Shown piece by piece: positions 54,659 through 63,206 of a DNA stretch of 64,000 nt. The DNA is taken from contig CANJLK010000001.1 of the NCBI GenBank assembly GCA_947475465.1, forward strand, positions 1-64,000, written 5' to 3'. The notes below the pieces were generated by a model, which saw only the letters and a list, made by a program, of their open reading frames with translations, searched no databases and had not been told where the DNA came from. This stretch comes from Caulobacteraceae bacterium (lineage in GTDB: Bacteria > Pseudomonadota > Alphaproteobacteria > Caulobacterales > Caulobacteraceae). Within the stretch, counting starts at the first letter, position 1; each line of letters begins with the position of its first letter. The position numbers and the translations under genes are program-made.

Positions 54659-55870
54659 ATGTACGATCTCCTCAAGGGCCTGCGGGTGGTGGAAGGCGCG
54701 GCGTTCGTGGCCGGGCCGACCTGCGGGCTCTACCTAGCCCAGATGGGCGCCGAGGTGATCCGCTTCGACAGCATCGGCGGAGGTCCTGACTTCCGCCGAT
54801 GGCCGCTCAGTCCGGGCGGCGACAGCCTCTATTGGGAGGGGCTGAACAAGGGCAAGAAGTCGGTGGCGCTGGATCTTTCCGCACCCGAGGGCCGTGAGAT
54901 CGCCCAGCGCTTGGCCGCGGCGCCCGGCGAGGATGCCGGCCTCTTCGTCACCAATTTCCCGGTGGATGGCTTCCTGGCCTACGACAAGCTCAAGGCGCTG
55001 CGCGAGGACCTGATCTGCGTGCGGGTCATGGGCTGGGCGGATGGGTCCCAGGGCATGGACTACACCGTCAACGCCGCCCTGGGTGTGCCCCTGATGACGG
55101 GGCCCATCGACGACCCCCGGCCGGTGAACCACGTGCTGGCGGCCTGGGATCTGCTGGCCGGCGCCTACTGCGCCTTTGGCCTGGTCGCCGCCCTGCTGGC
55201 CAGGATGCGGACCGGGCAGGGCCGCGAACTCCGCGCGCCGCTCTCGGACATCGCTGCGGCGACCATGGCCAACCTCGGCTTCACGGCCGAGACGGCGCTG
55301 GCCGGCCGGCAACGCCCGCGCATGGGCAACGACCTTTACGGCGCCTTCGGCCGCGACTTCGTCACCGGCGACGGCCAGACCCTGATGTTGTTGGCGATCA
55401 CGCCGCGCCAGTGGGCCAAGGCGCTGGAGGCGCTGGGTCTGGGCGCGGAGGTGGCGGCGCTGGAAGCCGAGCTCGGCGTTTCGTTCGCCCAGGACGAGGG
55501 CGTCCGGTTCACGCACCGCGAGCGGCTCTATCCCCTGTTTGAGCGCGCGTTCGCGGCCCGCACCGCAGCCGACCTTGGCCCGGCCTTCGACGCCGGCGGG
55601 GTGACCTGGGGCGCCTATCAGCCGCTGGAAGCGGCGCTGGAAGACCCGCGGCTGTTCAAGGACAATCCGCTGTTCCAGGCGGTCGCTCAGCCCAGCGGCC
55701 TGACCTATCCGGCGCCCGGCGCCATGGCGTCGATCCCGCAGGACCCGCGCGGCCCGGTCGCGCCGGCGCCTCGCATGGGTCAGCACACCGAGGAAGTGCT
55801 GGCGCAGGTGCTTGGCATGTCCTCAGGCGAGATCGGCAGGCTGCACGACCGCGGGATCGTGGCGTCCTAA
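54659..55870 (+). CDS. CaiB/BaiF-type (class III) CoA transferase
   Basis: 403 aa. Typical opening LKGLRVVEGAAFVAGPTCGLYLAQMGAEVI and the NKGKKSVALDL motif. The catalytic Asp is probably in the segment APLSDIAAAT. Such enzymes move CoA between carboxylic acids. The gene ends 4 nt inside the convergent mccA end (overlap at 55867-55870), and its proximity to mcc genes suggests a role in acyl-CoA catabolism. Confidence 0.9.
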   Translation: MYDLLKGLRVVEGAAFVAGPTCGLYLAQMGAEVIRFDSIGGGPDFRRWPLSPGGDSLYWEGLNKGKKSVALDLSAPEGREIAQRLAAAPGEDAGLFVTNFPVDGFLAYDKLKALREDLICVRVMGWADGSQGMDYTVNAALGVPLMTGPIDDPRPVNHVLAAWDLLAGAYCAFGLVAALLARMRTGQGRELRAPLSDIAAATMANLGFTAETALAGRQRPRMGNDLYGAFGRDFVTGDGQTLMLLAITPRQWAKALEALGLGAEVAALEAELGVSFAQDEGVRFTHRERLYPLFERAFAARTAADLGPAFDAGGVTWGAYQPLEAALEDPRLFKDNPLFQAVAQPSGLTYPAPGAMASIPQDPRGPVAPAPRMGQHTEEVLAQVLGMSSGEIGRLHDRGIVAS

Positions 55871-57765
55871 GCGGCTTCGCTGGCCTTCAGTTTCACCAGG
55901 ACCGCGCCTTCGCTGACCTGGGCGCCGAGGGCGACCGAGACGGTCTCCACCGTGCCGTCGAACGGCGCCGTGAGCGCGTGCTCCATCTTCATGGCCTCCA
56001 GCACCAGCAGGGGCTGGCCCTTGGTGACGCTGTCGCCGGCCTTCGCCGACAGCTGGGTCACCTTGCCCGGCATGGGCGAGCGCACGCCGCCGTCGCTGGC
56101 CGCGTCGGGGCCGTCGGCGGCGGGCGGGTGAAGGGAAAAGGCGAAGGCGCCGCCGGCCTCGAAGACGACGATCTCGTCCTCGTCGGTGAGCAGGACGGAC
56201 CTTGGCGCGCCGCCCCCCGCGGCGTCGGCCAGGACCGGCTTGCCGGCCCGGAACAGGCGGACCTCGGTTGACGGCGCGGCGTTGATCCGGAAGCCCGCCA
56301 GAGCGCGCCAGGGTGAAGGCGCGGCTTCAGAAAGGCCGCTGTCGTCGGCGATCAGGGCGGCCTGGGCCGCCGCGCCCAGCGCCGCCGCGGAGGGTTCGGC
56401 CGGATCGGTCAGGTCGGCCAGGTTGCGTTCGATGAAGCCGGTGTCGACGTCGCCGGCGATGAAGTCGGGGGCTTCCAGCAGCCGGGTCAGGAAGTCGGCG
56501 TTGGTCTTGACCGGCCAGACCTCGACACTGCCGCAGGCCTGCGCCAGTTCCGCCAGGGCGGCCTCGCGGCTGGGCGCGTGGACGATCAGCTTGGCGATCA
56601 TCGGGTCGTAGAAGGGTGTGACCTCGCCACCTTCCTCGACGCCGGCATCGACGCGCAGGGTGGGCGGCAGCTGGAAGTGCTCGAGGACGCCCGTGGAGGG
56701 CAGGAAGGCGCCGCCCGCGGTGTTCTCGGCATAGAGCCGGGCCTCGACGGCGTGGCCGGTAAGCGCGATCTGGTCCTGAGTGAGCGGCAGGGGTTCACCG
56801 GCGGCGACGCGGAACTGCCACTCCACCAGGTCGAGGCCGGTGACCATCTCGGTGACCGGATGTTCCACCTGCAGGCGGGTGTTCATTTCCATGAACCAGA
56901 TCCGGTCGGCCTTCAGGCCGGCGCTGGCGTCGGCGATGAACTCGATGGTCCCGGCGCCGCGATACCCCACGGCCTGTGCGGCCTTGACGGCGGCCGAGGT
57001 CACCGCGGCGCGCGTGGCCTCGTCCATGCCCGGCGCGGGGGCCTCCTCGATGACTTTCTGGTGGCGGCGCTGCAGCGAACAGTCGCGCTCGAAGAGGTGG
57101 ACGACATTGCCCTGGCTGTCGCCGAACACCTGCACCTCGATGTGGCGCGGCCGGGTGACGTAGGTTTCCAGCAGCACCCGGTCGTCGCCGAATGAGGCGC
57201 GGGCCTCGCGCTGGCAGGAGGCGAGCGCCGCCTCGAAATCCGCCGCGCCGTCGACCTTGCGCATGCCCTTGCCGCCGCCGCCGGCCACGGCCTTGATCAG
57301 CACCGGATAGCCGATGCGGGCGGCTTCCTTCGCCAGGGTCTGGGGCGACTGGTCCTCGCCCAGATATCCCGGGGTAACCGGCACACCGGCCTTCTGCATG
57401 AGCGACTTGGCGGCGTCTTTCAGGCCCATGGCCCGGATCGCCGAGGGCGGGGGGCCGATCCAGACCAGGCCCGCGTCCATCACCGCCTGGGCGAAGTCGG
57501 CGTTTTCCGACAGGAAGCCATAGCCCGGGTGAATCGCCTCGGCGCCCGTTTCGCGGGCCGCGGCGATGATCTTCTCCAGCACGAGATAGCTCTCCCGCGC
57601 GGCGGCCGGGCCGATCAATACGGCGCGGTCGGCGTCGGCCACATGGGCCGCGGCGGCGTCGGCCTGGGAATAGACGGCCACCGTCTCGATTCCCATGCGG
57701 CGGGCCGTGGCGAAGACCCGGCGGGCGATCTCACCCCTGTTGGCGACCAGAACCGATCTGAACAT
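55867..57765 (-). CDS. mccA: Acyl-CoA carboxylase biotin-containing alpha subunit, likely methylcrotonyl-CoA carboxylase
   Basis: 632 aa. The ATG at 57765 gives MFRSVLVANRGEIARRVF. Biotin carboxylase domain with ATP-grasp loop GGGGKGMRKV and MNTRLQVEHPVTE, then a linker. The C-terminal biotinyl domain has the EAMKMEH motif with Lys593 as attachment site. With the carboxyltransferase upstream and a facing enoyl-CoA hydratase it fits leucine breakdown (3-methylcrotonyl-CoA to 3-methylglutaconyl-CoA). Propionyl- or geranyl-CoA carboxylase is possible but less likely. Its start overlaps the DUF3667 stop by one base. Confidence 0.9.
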   Translation of the reverse strand: MFRSVLVANRGEIARRVFATARRMGIETVAVYSQADAAAAHVADADRAVLIGPAAARESYLVLEKIIAAARETGAEAIHPGYGFLSENADFAQAVMDAGLVWIGPPPSAIRAMGLKDAAKSLMQKAGVPVTPGYLGEDQSPQTLAKEAARIGYPVLIKAVAGGGGKGMRKVDGAADFEAALASCQREARASFGDDRVLLETYVTRPRHIEVQVFGDSQGNVVHLFERDCSLQRRHQKVIEEAPAPGMDEATRAAVTSAAVKAAQAVGYRGAGTIEFIADASAGLKADRIWFMEMNTRLQVEHPVTEMVTGLDLVEWQFRVAAGEPLPLTQDQIALTGHAVEARLYAENTAGGAFLPSTGVLEHFQLPPTLRVDAGVEEGGEVTPFYDPMIAKLIVHAPSREAALAELAQACGSVEVWPVKTNADFLTRLLEAPDFIAGDVDTGFIERNLADLTDPAEPSAAALGAAAQAALIADDSGLSEAAPSPWRALAGFRINAAPSTEVRLFRAGKPVLADAAGGGAPRSVLLTDEDEIVVFEAGGAFAFSLHPPAADGPDAASDGGVRSPMPGKVTQLSAKAGDSVTKGQPLLVLEAMKMEHALTAPFDGTVETVSVALGAQVSEGAVLVKLKASEAA

Positions 57766-58679
57766 CAAGCCACTCCGGCCAAGCCGACAATAACGAGACC
57801 GGTGATCAGGGCGCTGAAGGCGACCGCCGAGCCGGCGAAGAGCAGGGTCATACGCGCCAGCGTGCCAAGGACGCCAGTGCGGTAGACGCCGCGCATGTGG
57901 ACGAACAGGTGGACCGGAGCCGCCAGCAGCAGCCAACCCGCCGCGCCGCTGACCATGCCCAGCAGGAAATAGGTCGACAGCAGCAGGCCCTGGAAGGACA
58001 GCGAGTGCATGGCGAAGATCAGGTGGTCGAAGACGAAGACGCCCCGGCGGAAGGCGAAAAGTCCCGACAGTAGCAGGGCCGCGATCGGCAGCATGAGGAT
58101 CGCGAACTGGTGTGACCAGCGCTCCACTGCGGTGAAGAAGGCCTCCTGGTTGGCCACCGCCGAGGTCACCCGGTGTTCGAACCACTTCTCCGTGGGGCTC
58201 GAACCGAAATCGAGCTGGAGATGGTTGCGAATTTCCTGCGGCAGGGCCTTTTGCACCGCCGGGTCGTTGGGGGTTGCGAGACGCAAGGCCTGGCTGGTGG
58301 ACTTGAAGTTCAATGCGCCGGTGAAGAAGACGATCAGCAGGACGACCAGGAACATCCGGAACGGCGGCACCTGGGGCGCGCGATGGCCGTCGAGGAAATC
58401 CCGCGTCAGCTTCGCCGGCCGCGCCACCAGCCTGGGCAGGGTGGTCCAGAGACGGCCGTCGAAGTGAGTCAGGCCCTCCAGGGCCTCGGCGACCAGGCGC
58501 CAGATGGAGCGGTGGAATTCCTCGCCCTTCTGTCCGCAGGCGTAGCACCATGGCCCGGCCAGCGCCGTGCCGCAGTTGGGGCAGGGCGCGCCGACCGGCA
58601 GGCTGTGTCTGGTCGCGCGCGGTGTCACGTAGGCCTGGGCCTTGCCGCCTACGACCCGAAGCTTGGTCGCCTTGACCAC
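57765..58679 (-). CDS. DUF3667-type membrane protein with zinc ribbon
   Basis: 304 aa from the GTG at 58679; the start lies 3 nt after the mccB stop, and no better codon is in frame. An N-terminal zinc ribbon (CPNCGTALAGPWCYACGQ) is followed by a conserved stretch (RSIWRLVAEALEGLTHFDGRL and DFLDGHRAPQVPPFRMF). Four or five membrane helices follow. DUF3667 proteins have no known function. The location between mccB and mccA with a 1-nt overlap to mccA is unusual. Confidence 0.83.
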   Translation of the reverse strand: MVKATKLRVVGGKAQAYVTPRATRHSLPVGAPCPNCGTALAGPWCYACGQKGEEFHRSIWRLVAEALEGLTHFDGRLWTTLPRLVARPAKLTRDFLDGHRAPQVPPFRMFLVVLLIVFFTGALNFKSTSQALRLATPNDPAVQKALPQEIRNHLQLDFGSSPTEKWFEHRVTSAVANQEAFFTAVERWSHQFAILMLPIAALLLSGLFAFRRGVFVFDHLIFAMHSLSFQGLLLSTYFLLGMVSGAAGWLLLAAPVHLFVHMRGVYRTGVLGTLARMTLLFAGSAVAFSALITGLVIVGLAGVA

Positions 58680-58681
58680 GG

Positions 58682-60289
58682 CTACATGCGGAACACGCCG
58701 AAGCGTGTTTCCGGGATGGGCGCATTGAGCGAAGCGGAGATCGACAGTCCCAGCACGTCGCGGGTCTGGGCCGGGTCGATGATGCCGTCGTCCCACAGGC
58801 GGGAGGTGGCGAAGTAGGGGTTGCCCTCGTCCTCGTACTTCTGGCGGACCGGCGCCTTGAAGGCTTCCTCCTGTTCCGGGCTCCATTTGCCCGCGTCGCG
58901 GTGCACGGTGGCCAGGACGGCGGCGGCCTGTTCGCCGCCCATGACGCTGATCCGGCTGTTCGGCCAGGTCCACAGGAAGCGGGGCGAATAGGCCCGGCCG
59001 CACATGCCGTAGTTGCCGGCCCCGAAGGACCCGCCGATCAGGACCGTGAACTTCGGCACCTCGGCGCTGGCCACGGCGGTCACCAGCTTGGCGCCGTCCT
59101 TGGCGATGCCGCCGGCTTCATATTTCCCACCGACCATGAAGCCGGAGATGTTCTGCAGGAAGATCAGCGGGATCTTTCGCTTGCAGGCGAGCTCGATGAA
59201 ATGCGCGCCCTTGAGCGCGCTCTCCGAGAACAGCACCCCGTTGTTGGCCAGGATCGCCACCGGGTAGCCCCAGATGCGGGCGAAGCCGCAGACCAGGGTG
59301 GTCCCGTAGAGCGCCTTGAACTCGTCGAACTGCGAGCCGTCGACGATGCGGGCGATGACCTCGCGAACGTCGTAGGGCGCGCGCACGTCGGAGGGCACGA
59401 TGCCGTAGAGCTCGGCCGGATCGTAGGCCGGCTCGCGCACCTCGGCCACGTCCATGTCGAGGCGCTTGACGGTGTTGAGGTTGGCCATGATCGAGCGGAC
59501 GATGGACAGGGCGTGCTCGTCGTCGTTGGCCACGTGGTCGACCACGCCGGAGCGGCGCCCGTGGGTGTCGGCGCCGCCAAGCTCCGTCGCCGAGATCACT
59601 TCGCCGGTGGCGGCTTTGACCAGCGGCGGGCCGCCCAGGAAGATGGTGCCCTGGCTCTCTTCGCCCGTCCCGCGGACGATCACCGTCTCGTCGCTCATCG
59701 CCGGCACGTAGGCGCCGCCGGCGGTGCAGGAGCCCATGACACAGGCGATCTGGGCCAGGCCCTGGGCGCTCATCCGCGCCTGGTTGTAGAAGATGCGCCC
59801 GAAGTGCTCGCGGTCGGGGAACACCTCGGCCTGGTGCGGCAGGTTGGCGCCGCCGCTGTCCACCAGATAGATCGACGGAAGATGGTTCTGCAGCGCAATT
59901 TCCTGGGCGCGCAGGTGCTTCTTCACGGTCGTCGGGAAATAGGCCCCGCCCTTCACCGTGGCGTCGTTGGCGACGATCATGACCTCACGGCCCGAGACGC
60001 GGCCGATGCCGGTGATCAGGCCCGCCCCCGGCGCCTCACCGTCGTGCAGGCCAAAGGCCGCCAGCTGTCCCACTTCCAGGAAGGGCGAGCCCGGATCGAT
60101 CAGTCGCATGACCCGGTCGCGCGGCAACAGCTTGCCTCGCCCGGTGTGCCGCTTGCGCGATTCCGGCGGCCCGCCCAGGGCGGCCAGAGCGGCGCGCTCC
60201 CGCAGCTGATCCGCCAGATCGCGGTTGTGGCGGGCATTGGCCTCGAAGGCCTCCGACGTCGAATCCACGGCGCTGGGAAGTTTTCTCAT
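58682..60289 (-). CDS. mccB: Methylcrotonyl-CoA carboxylase carboxyltransferase (beta) subunit
   Basis: 535 aa, the length of MccB. Family marks are [38 protein letters not shown] (in pieces), [19 protein letters not shown], and near the C-terminus [21 protein letters not shown]. It transfers the carboxyl group from biotin to 3-methylcrotonyl-CoA. First gene of the mccB-DUF3667-mccA operon. No isovaleryl-CoA dehydrogenase or HMG-CoA lyase gene is in the window. Confidence 0.94.
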   Translation of the reverse strand: MRKLPSAVDSTSEAFEANARHNRDLADQLRERAALAALGGPPESRKRHTGRGKLLPRDRVMRLIDPGSPFLEVGQLAAFGLHDGEAPGAGLITGIGRVSGREVMIVANDATVKGGAYFPTTVKKHLRAQEIALQNHLPSIYLVDSGGANLPHQAEVFPDREHFGRIFYNQARMSAQGLAQIACVMGSCTAGGAYVPAMSDETVIVRGTGEESQGTIFLGGPPLVKAATGEVISATELGGADTHGRRSGVVDHVANDDEHALSIVRSIMANLNTVKRLDMDVAEVREPAYDPAELYGIVPSDVRAPYDVREVIARIVDGSQFDEFKALYGTTLVCGFARIWGYPVAILANNGVLFSESALKGAHFIELACKRKIPLIFLQNISGFMVGGKYEAGGIAKDGAKLVTAVASAEVPKFTVLIGGSFGAGNYGMCGRAYSPRFLWTWPNSRISVMGGEQAAAVLATVHRDAGKWSPEQEEAFKAPVRQKYEDEGNPYFATSRLWDDGIIDPAQTRDVLGLSISASLNAPIPETRFGVFRM

Positions 60290-60363
60290 GGCCGCCCAAT
60301 GCCATCTTTATCGATCGATCTCCACCCTTGCGCGACAGCCGCGATCGGGCGAAGGGCTTGGCC

Positions 60364-61143
60364 ATGCCGCAGACCATAAAGATCACCGAAGTCCAGCCCG
60401 GCGTCGCCGCCGTCATCTTCGCCCGGCCCGACGCCGCCAACGCCCTGAGCACACTGATGGGCGAGGAGCTGTTGCTGGCCTGGACGGAACTCGCCGCCCG
60501 CCCGGACCTGCGCTGCGTGGTCCTGGCCGCCGAGGGCCGCCACTTCTGCGCCGGCGCCGACCTTAAAGAGCGCAACGGCATGACCGACGAAACCTGGGCC
60601 GCGCAGCACCGGATCTTCGAGGCCATGGGCCGCGCCCAGCTGGCGGTGCCCGTGCCGGTGATCGCCGCGGTGAACGGGGCGGCGATGGGCGGGGGGTGCG
60701 AGATGACCCTGCTGTGCGACTTCGCCTATGCGGCCGACACCGCCCGCTTTGGACTGCCGGAGGTGGGTCTTGGGATCATGCCGGGGCTTGGCGGCACCCA
60801 GTTGCTGCGCCGCTGCGCCGGGGAGCGGCGCGCCCTTGAACTCCTGACCACCGGGCGGCCCTTCAGTGCGGCCCAGGCGCTGGAGTATGGCGTGGTCAAC
60901 GGGGTCACGACGCCCGAGTCCCTGATGGACACGGTCCTAGCTGTCGCCGGCGAGATCGCAAGCAAGGCGCCGCTCTCGGTGCGGGCGTTGAAGCACGTGG
61001 TCCATGAAGCCCACAGCCTCGACCTGGCCGCGGCCATGGAAATGGAGCTCTCGGCCTACAACCGTCTGTTCAAGACGGCCGACCGGCGCGAGGGCGTCGC
61101 CAGCTTCAACGAGAAGCGGCGGCCGGCCTTCAAGGGCGAATAG
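60364..61143 (+). CDS. Enoyl-CoA hydratase/isomerase, likely methylglutaconyl-CoA hydratase
   Basis: 259 aa crotonase. ATG at 60364 follows AAGGG. The oxyanion-hole motif HFCAGADLKE and the second segment GAAMGGGCEMTLLCDFAYAA are intact. The catalytic Glu is probably in FGLPEVGLGIMPG. Divergent from mccB with a 74-nt spacer, it fits the next step after methylcrotonyl-CoA carboxylase in leucine degradation. Assignment to that step is from context. Confidence 0.88.
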   Translation: MPQTIKITEVQPGVAAVIFARPDAANALSTLMGEELLLAWTELAARPDLRCVVLAAEGRHFCAGADLKERNGMTDETWAAQHRIFEAMGRAQLAVPVPVIAAVNGAAMGGGCEMTLLCDFAYAADTARFGLPEVGLGIMPGLGGTQLLRRCAGERRALELLTTGRPFSAAQALEYGVVNGVTTPESLMDTVLAVAGEIASKAPLSVRALKHVVHEAHSLDLAAAMEMELSAYNRLFKTADRREGVASFNEKRRPAFKGE

Positions 61144-61151
61144 CCCAGGCC

Positions 61152-61376
61152 TCAGAACGGCGCGTAGGCGTCGCTCAAGGGGGCCTCCCGGGGGATCGGC
61201 GCCTCTGCCCCGCCGGCGCCCCCTGGAGGGCGTCTGGAGGTGACGAAGCTGTCCCAGTCGGAGGGCCCGCCGCGGCGCGGACGCACCGGACGGTGAAGGG
61301 ACCTGAGGCGGGCGAGGAGGTGTTCCAGAGTCTCGTCCGATCCCGTCAGGTCAGGTTTGAACTGGCGATCGGTCAT
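61152..61376 (-). CDS. Small hypothetical protein
   Basis: 74 aa from ATG at 61376; a longer frame to 61550 is open but unlikely. Charged, Pro/Arg/Gly-rich (SLHRPVRPRRGG, RRPPGGAGG) without a membrane segment. It is convergent with the hydratase gene (8 nt) and divergent from the transporter. The opening TDRQFKPDLTGSDETLEHLLARLRS looks like a genuine helix. No family recognised. Confidence 0.55.
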   Translation of the reverse strand: MTDRQFKPDLTGSDETLEHLLARLRSLHRPVRPRRGGPSDWDSFVTSRRPPGGAGGAEAPIPREAPLSDAYAPF

Positions 61377-61518
61377 GCGCAGCCCATAGCACAAAGTGCG
61401 TCGAAACGCCACAGCCGGCGACGAATTCTCCTGCGGGCCGAGAGTCGTTGACGCCCGCTTCCGGCGCCGCTTAGTGGATACGGATCGGCGTTCGAGCGGT
61501 TCTGGGATCGTGTTGCCA

Positions 61519-62958
61519 ATGCCCGCCACCGTGACTGACACCGACGCCACCGCCGTCCCGGAGCAATCGGATGGCCTGCCCGCGCCACGCCGTTACTGGG
61601 CGGTGGCGGCCATCTGGCTGGCGATGATCCTTTCGGTCCTGGACGGCGCCATCGCCAACGTCGCCTTGCCGACGATCGCGCGCGAGCTGAACGCCAGCGC
61701 GGCCTCCTCGATCTGGATCGTCAACGCCTACCAGCTGGCCATCACGGTCACACTCCTGCCGCTGGCGGCCCTGGGGGACAAGCTCGGCTACCGGCGGGTC
61801 TATATGGTGGGGTTGGTCGTCTTCACCCTGGGCTCGTTGGCTTGCGCCCTGTCGCACACCCTCGAAGAGCTTACCGCCGCGCGGATCTTCCAGGGGCTGG
61901 GCGCGGGCGGGATCATGAGCATCAATGCCGCCCTGGTCCGCTTCACCTTTCCCCACCGGATGCTGGGAAGGGCGATCGGGCTCAACGCCATGGTCATCTC
62001 CATCGCTGCAGCCATCGGGCCGACGGTGGCCGCCGCGATCCTGTCGCGGGCTTCATGGGAGTGGCTGTTCGCGATCAATGTGCCTCTGGGCTTGGTGGCG
62101 GTGATCTTCGGTCTCTTCGCCCTGCCGCGAACCCTGGGTTCGGGGCGCCGGTTCGACTGGATCTCGGCGCTCCTTAACGCCCTCACCTTCGGCTTCCTGA
62201 TCCTGGGCGCGGAGAGCATGGCGCGCGACGGGCTGGGCGTTGGCGGGTCCAAGCTGGCGGCGGGGCTGATCGCCGGCGCGTTCCTGATCCGCCGCGAGCT
62301 GCGGCTGACCGCCCCCCTGGTGCCCTTCGACCTGTTGCGGATCCCGATATTCGGCCTGTCGATCGCTACCTCGATCGTGTCGTTCGCCGCCCAGATGCTC
62401 GCTTACGTCGGCCTACCCTTCTATTTCCAGGGCGCGCTGGGCCGAACGGCGGTGGAGACCGGCCTGCTGATGACGCCCTGGCCGCTGGCGGTCGCCGTGG
62501 GCGCGCCCCTGGGCGGACGGCTGGCCGACCGCTACCGCGTGGGCGCCCTGGGCGCGCTTGGCTTGGGGGTCTTCGCCACCGGCCTCACCTTGCTGGCCCT
62601 GCTGCCGACCCATGCCTCCCGCCTCGACATCGCCTGGCGGATGGCGATGTGCGGCCTGGGCTTCGGATTCTTCCAGTCGCCCAACAACCGCGCGCTTGTC
62701 ACCTCGGCCCCCCTGCATCGCAGCGGCGCGGCCGGCGGCATGCTGGCCACGGCCCGGCTGCTGGGCCAGACCACGGGGGCGGTGGCCATGGCCGTGTTCT
62801 TTCGTCTGGCCGGGGCGCACGCCTCCCGAAGCGGTCTGTTCGCGGCGGCTGGTGTCGCGGCCTTCGCGGCCGTCGTCAGCCTGTCGCGGTTGACCCTGCC
62901 CAGGCCGCGAGGACCTCATCTGCCCGACCGGATCGGGCGGACGCCGGCCGGGCCTTAG
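61519..62958 (+). CDS. MFS drug transporter, DHA2 (EmrB/QacA) type
   Basis: 479 aa with about 14 predicted membrane segments. ATG at 61519 (MPATVTDTDATAV) precedes the first helix; GTG at 61510 is possible. Family motifs: AMILSVLDGAIANVALPTIARELN in TM1 (given in part), the loop motif GDKLGYRRVYMVG between TM2 and TM3, and ARIFQGLGAGGIMS in TM4. It is a proton-driven exporter; substrate unknown. Confidence 0.92.
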   Translation: MPATVTDTDATAVPEQSDGLPAPRRYWAVAAIWLAMILSVLDGAIANVALPTIARELNASAASSIWIVNAYQLAITVTLLPLAALGDKLGYRRVYMVGLVVFTLGSLACALSHTLEELTAARIFQGLGAGGIMSINAALVRFTFPHRMLGRAIGLNAMVISIAAAIGPTVAAAILSRASWEWLFAINVPLGLVAVIFGLFALPRTLGSGRRFDWISALLNALTFGFLILGAESMARDGLGVGGSKLAAGLIAGAFLIRRELRLTAPLVPFDLLRIPIFGLSIATSIVSFAAQMLAYVGLPFYFQGALGRTAVETGLLMTPWPLAVAVGAPLGGRLADRYRVGALGALGLGVFATGLTLLALLPTHASRLDIAWRMAMCGLGFGFFQSPNNRALVTSAPLHRSGAAGGMLATARLLGQTTGAVAMAVFFRLAGAHASRSGLFAAAGVAAFAAVVSLSRLTLPRPRGPHLPDRIGRTPAGP

Positions 62959-63206
62959 TCCGCCGGTTTGCCTAGTCTGAACCCGGGTCGGCGGCCAGGG
63001 CGGGATCGGCCACCAGGAGCGCGGAGGACACCATGCCGGCCAGGGATGCGGCGCGGATCGTGCGACCTTTATCGCGCCTGTCCCGCGCCGAATAAGGCGT
63101 CCTTGCCGCCATTTGATACGCCGATGTTACGCGCCCTGTTGCGCGCGCCGCCCGGCTGAGGTCATCTCCGGCTCAGGGCGCCCAGGCGGGCGAAGGGGGA
63201 TTTCCG

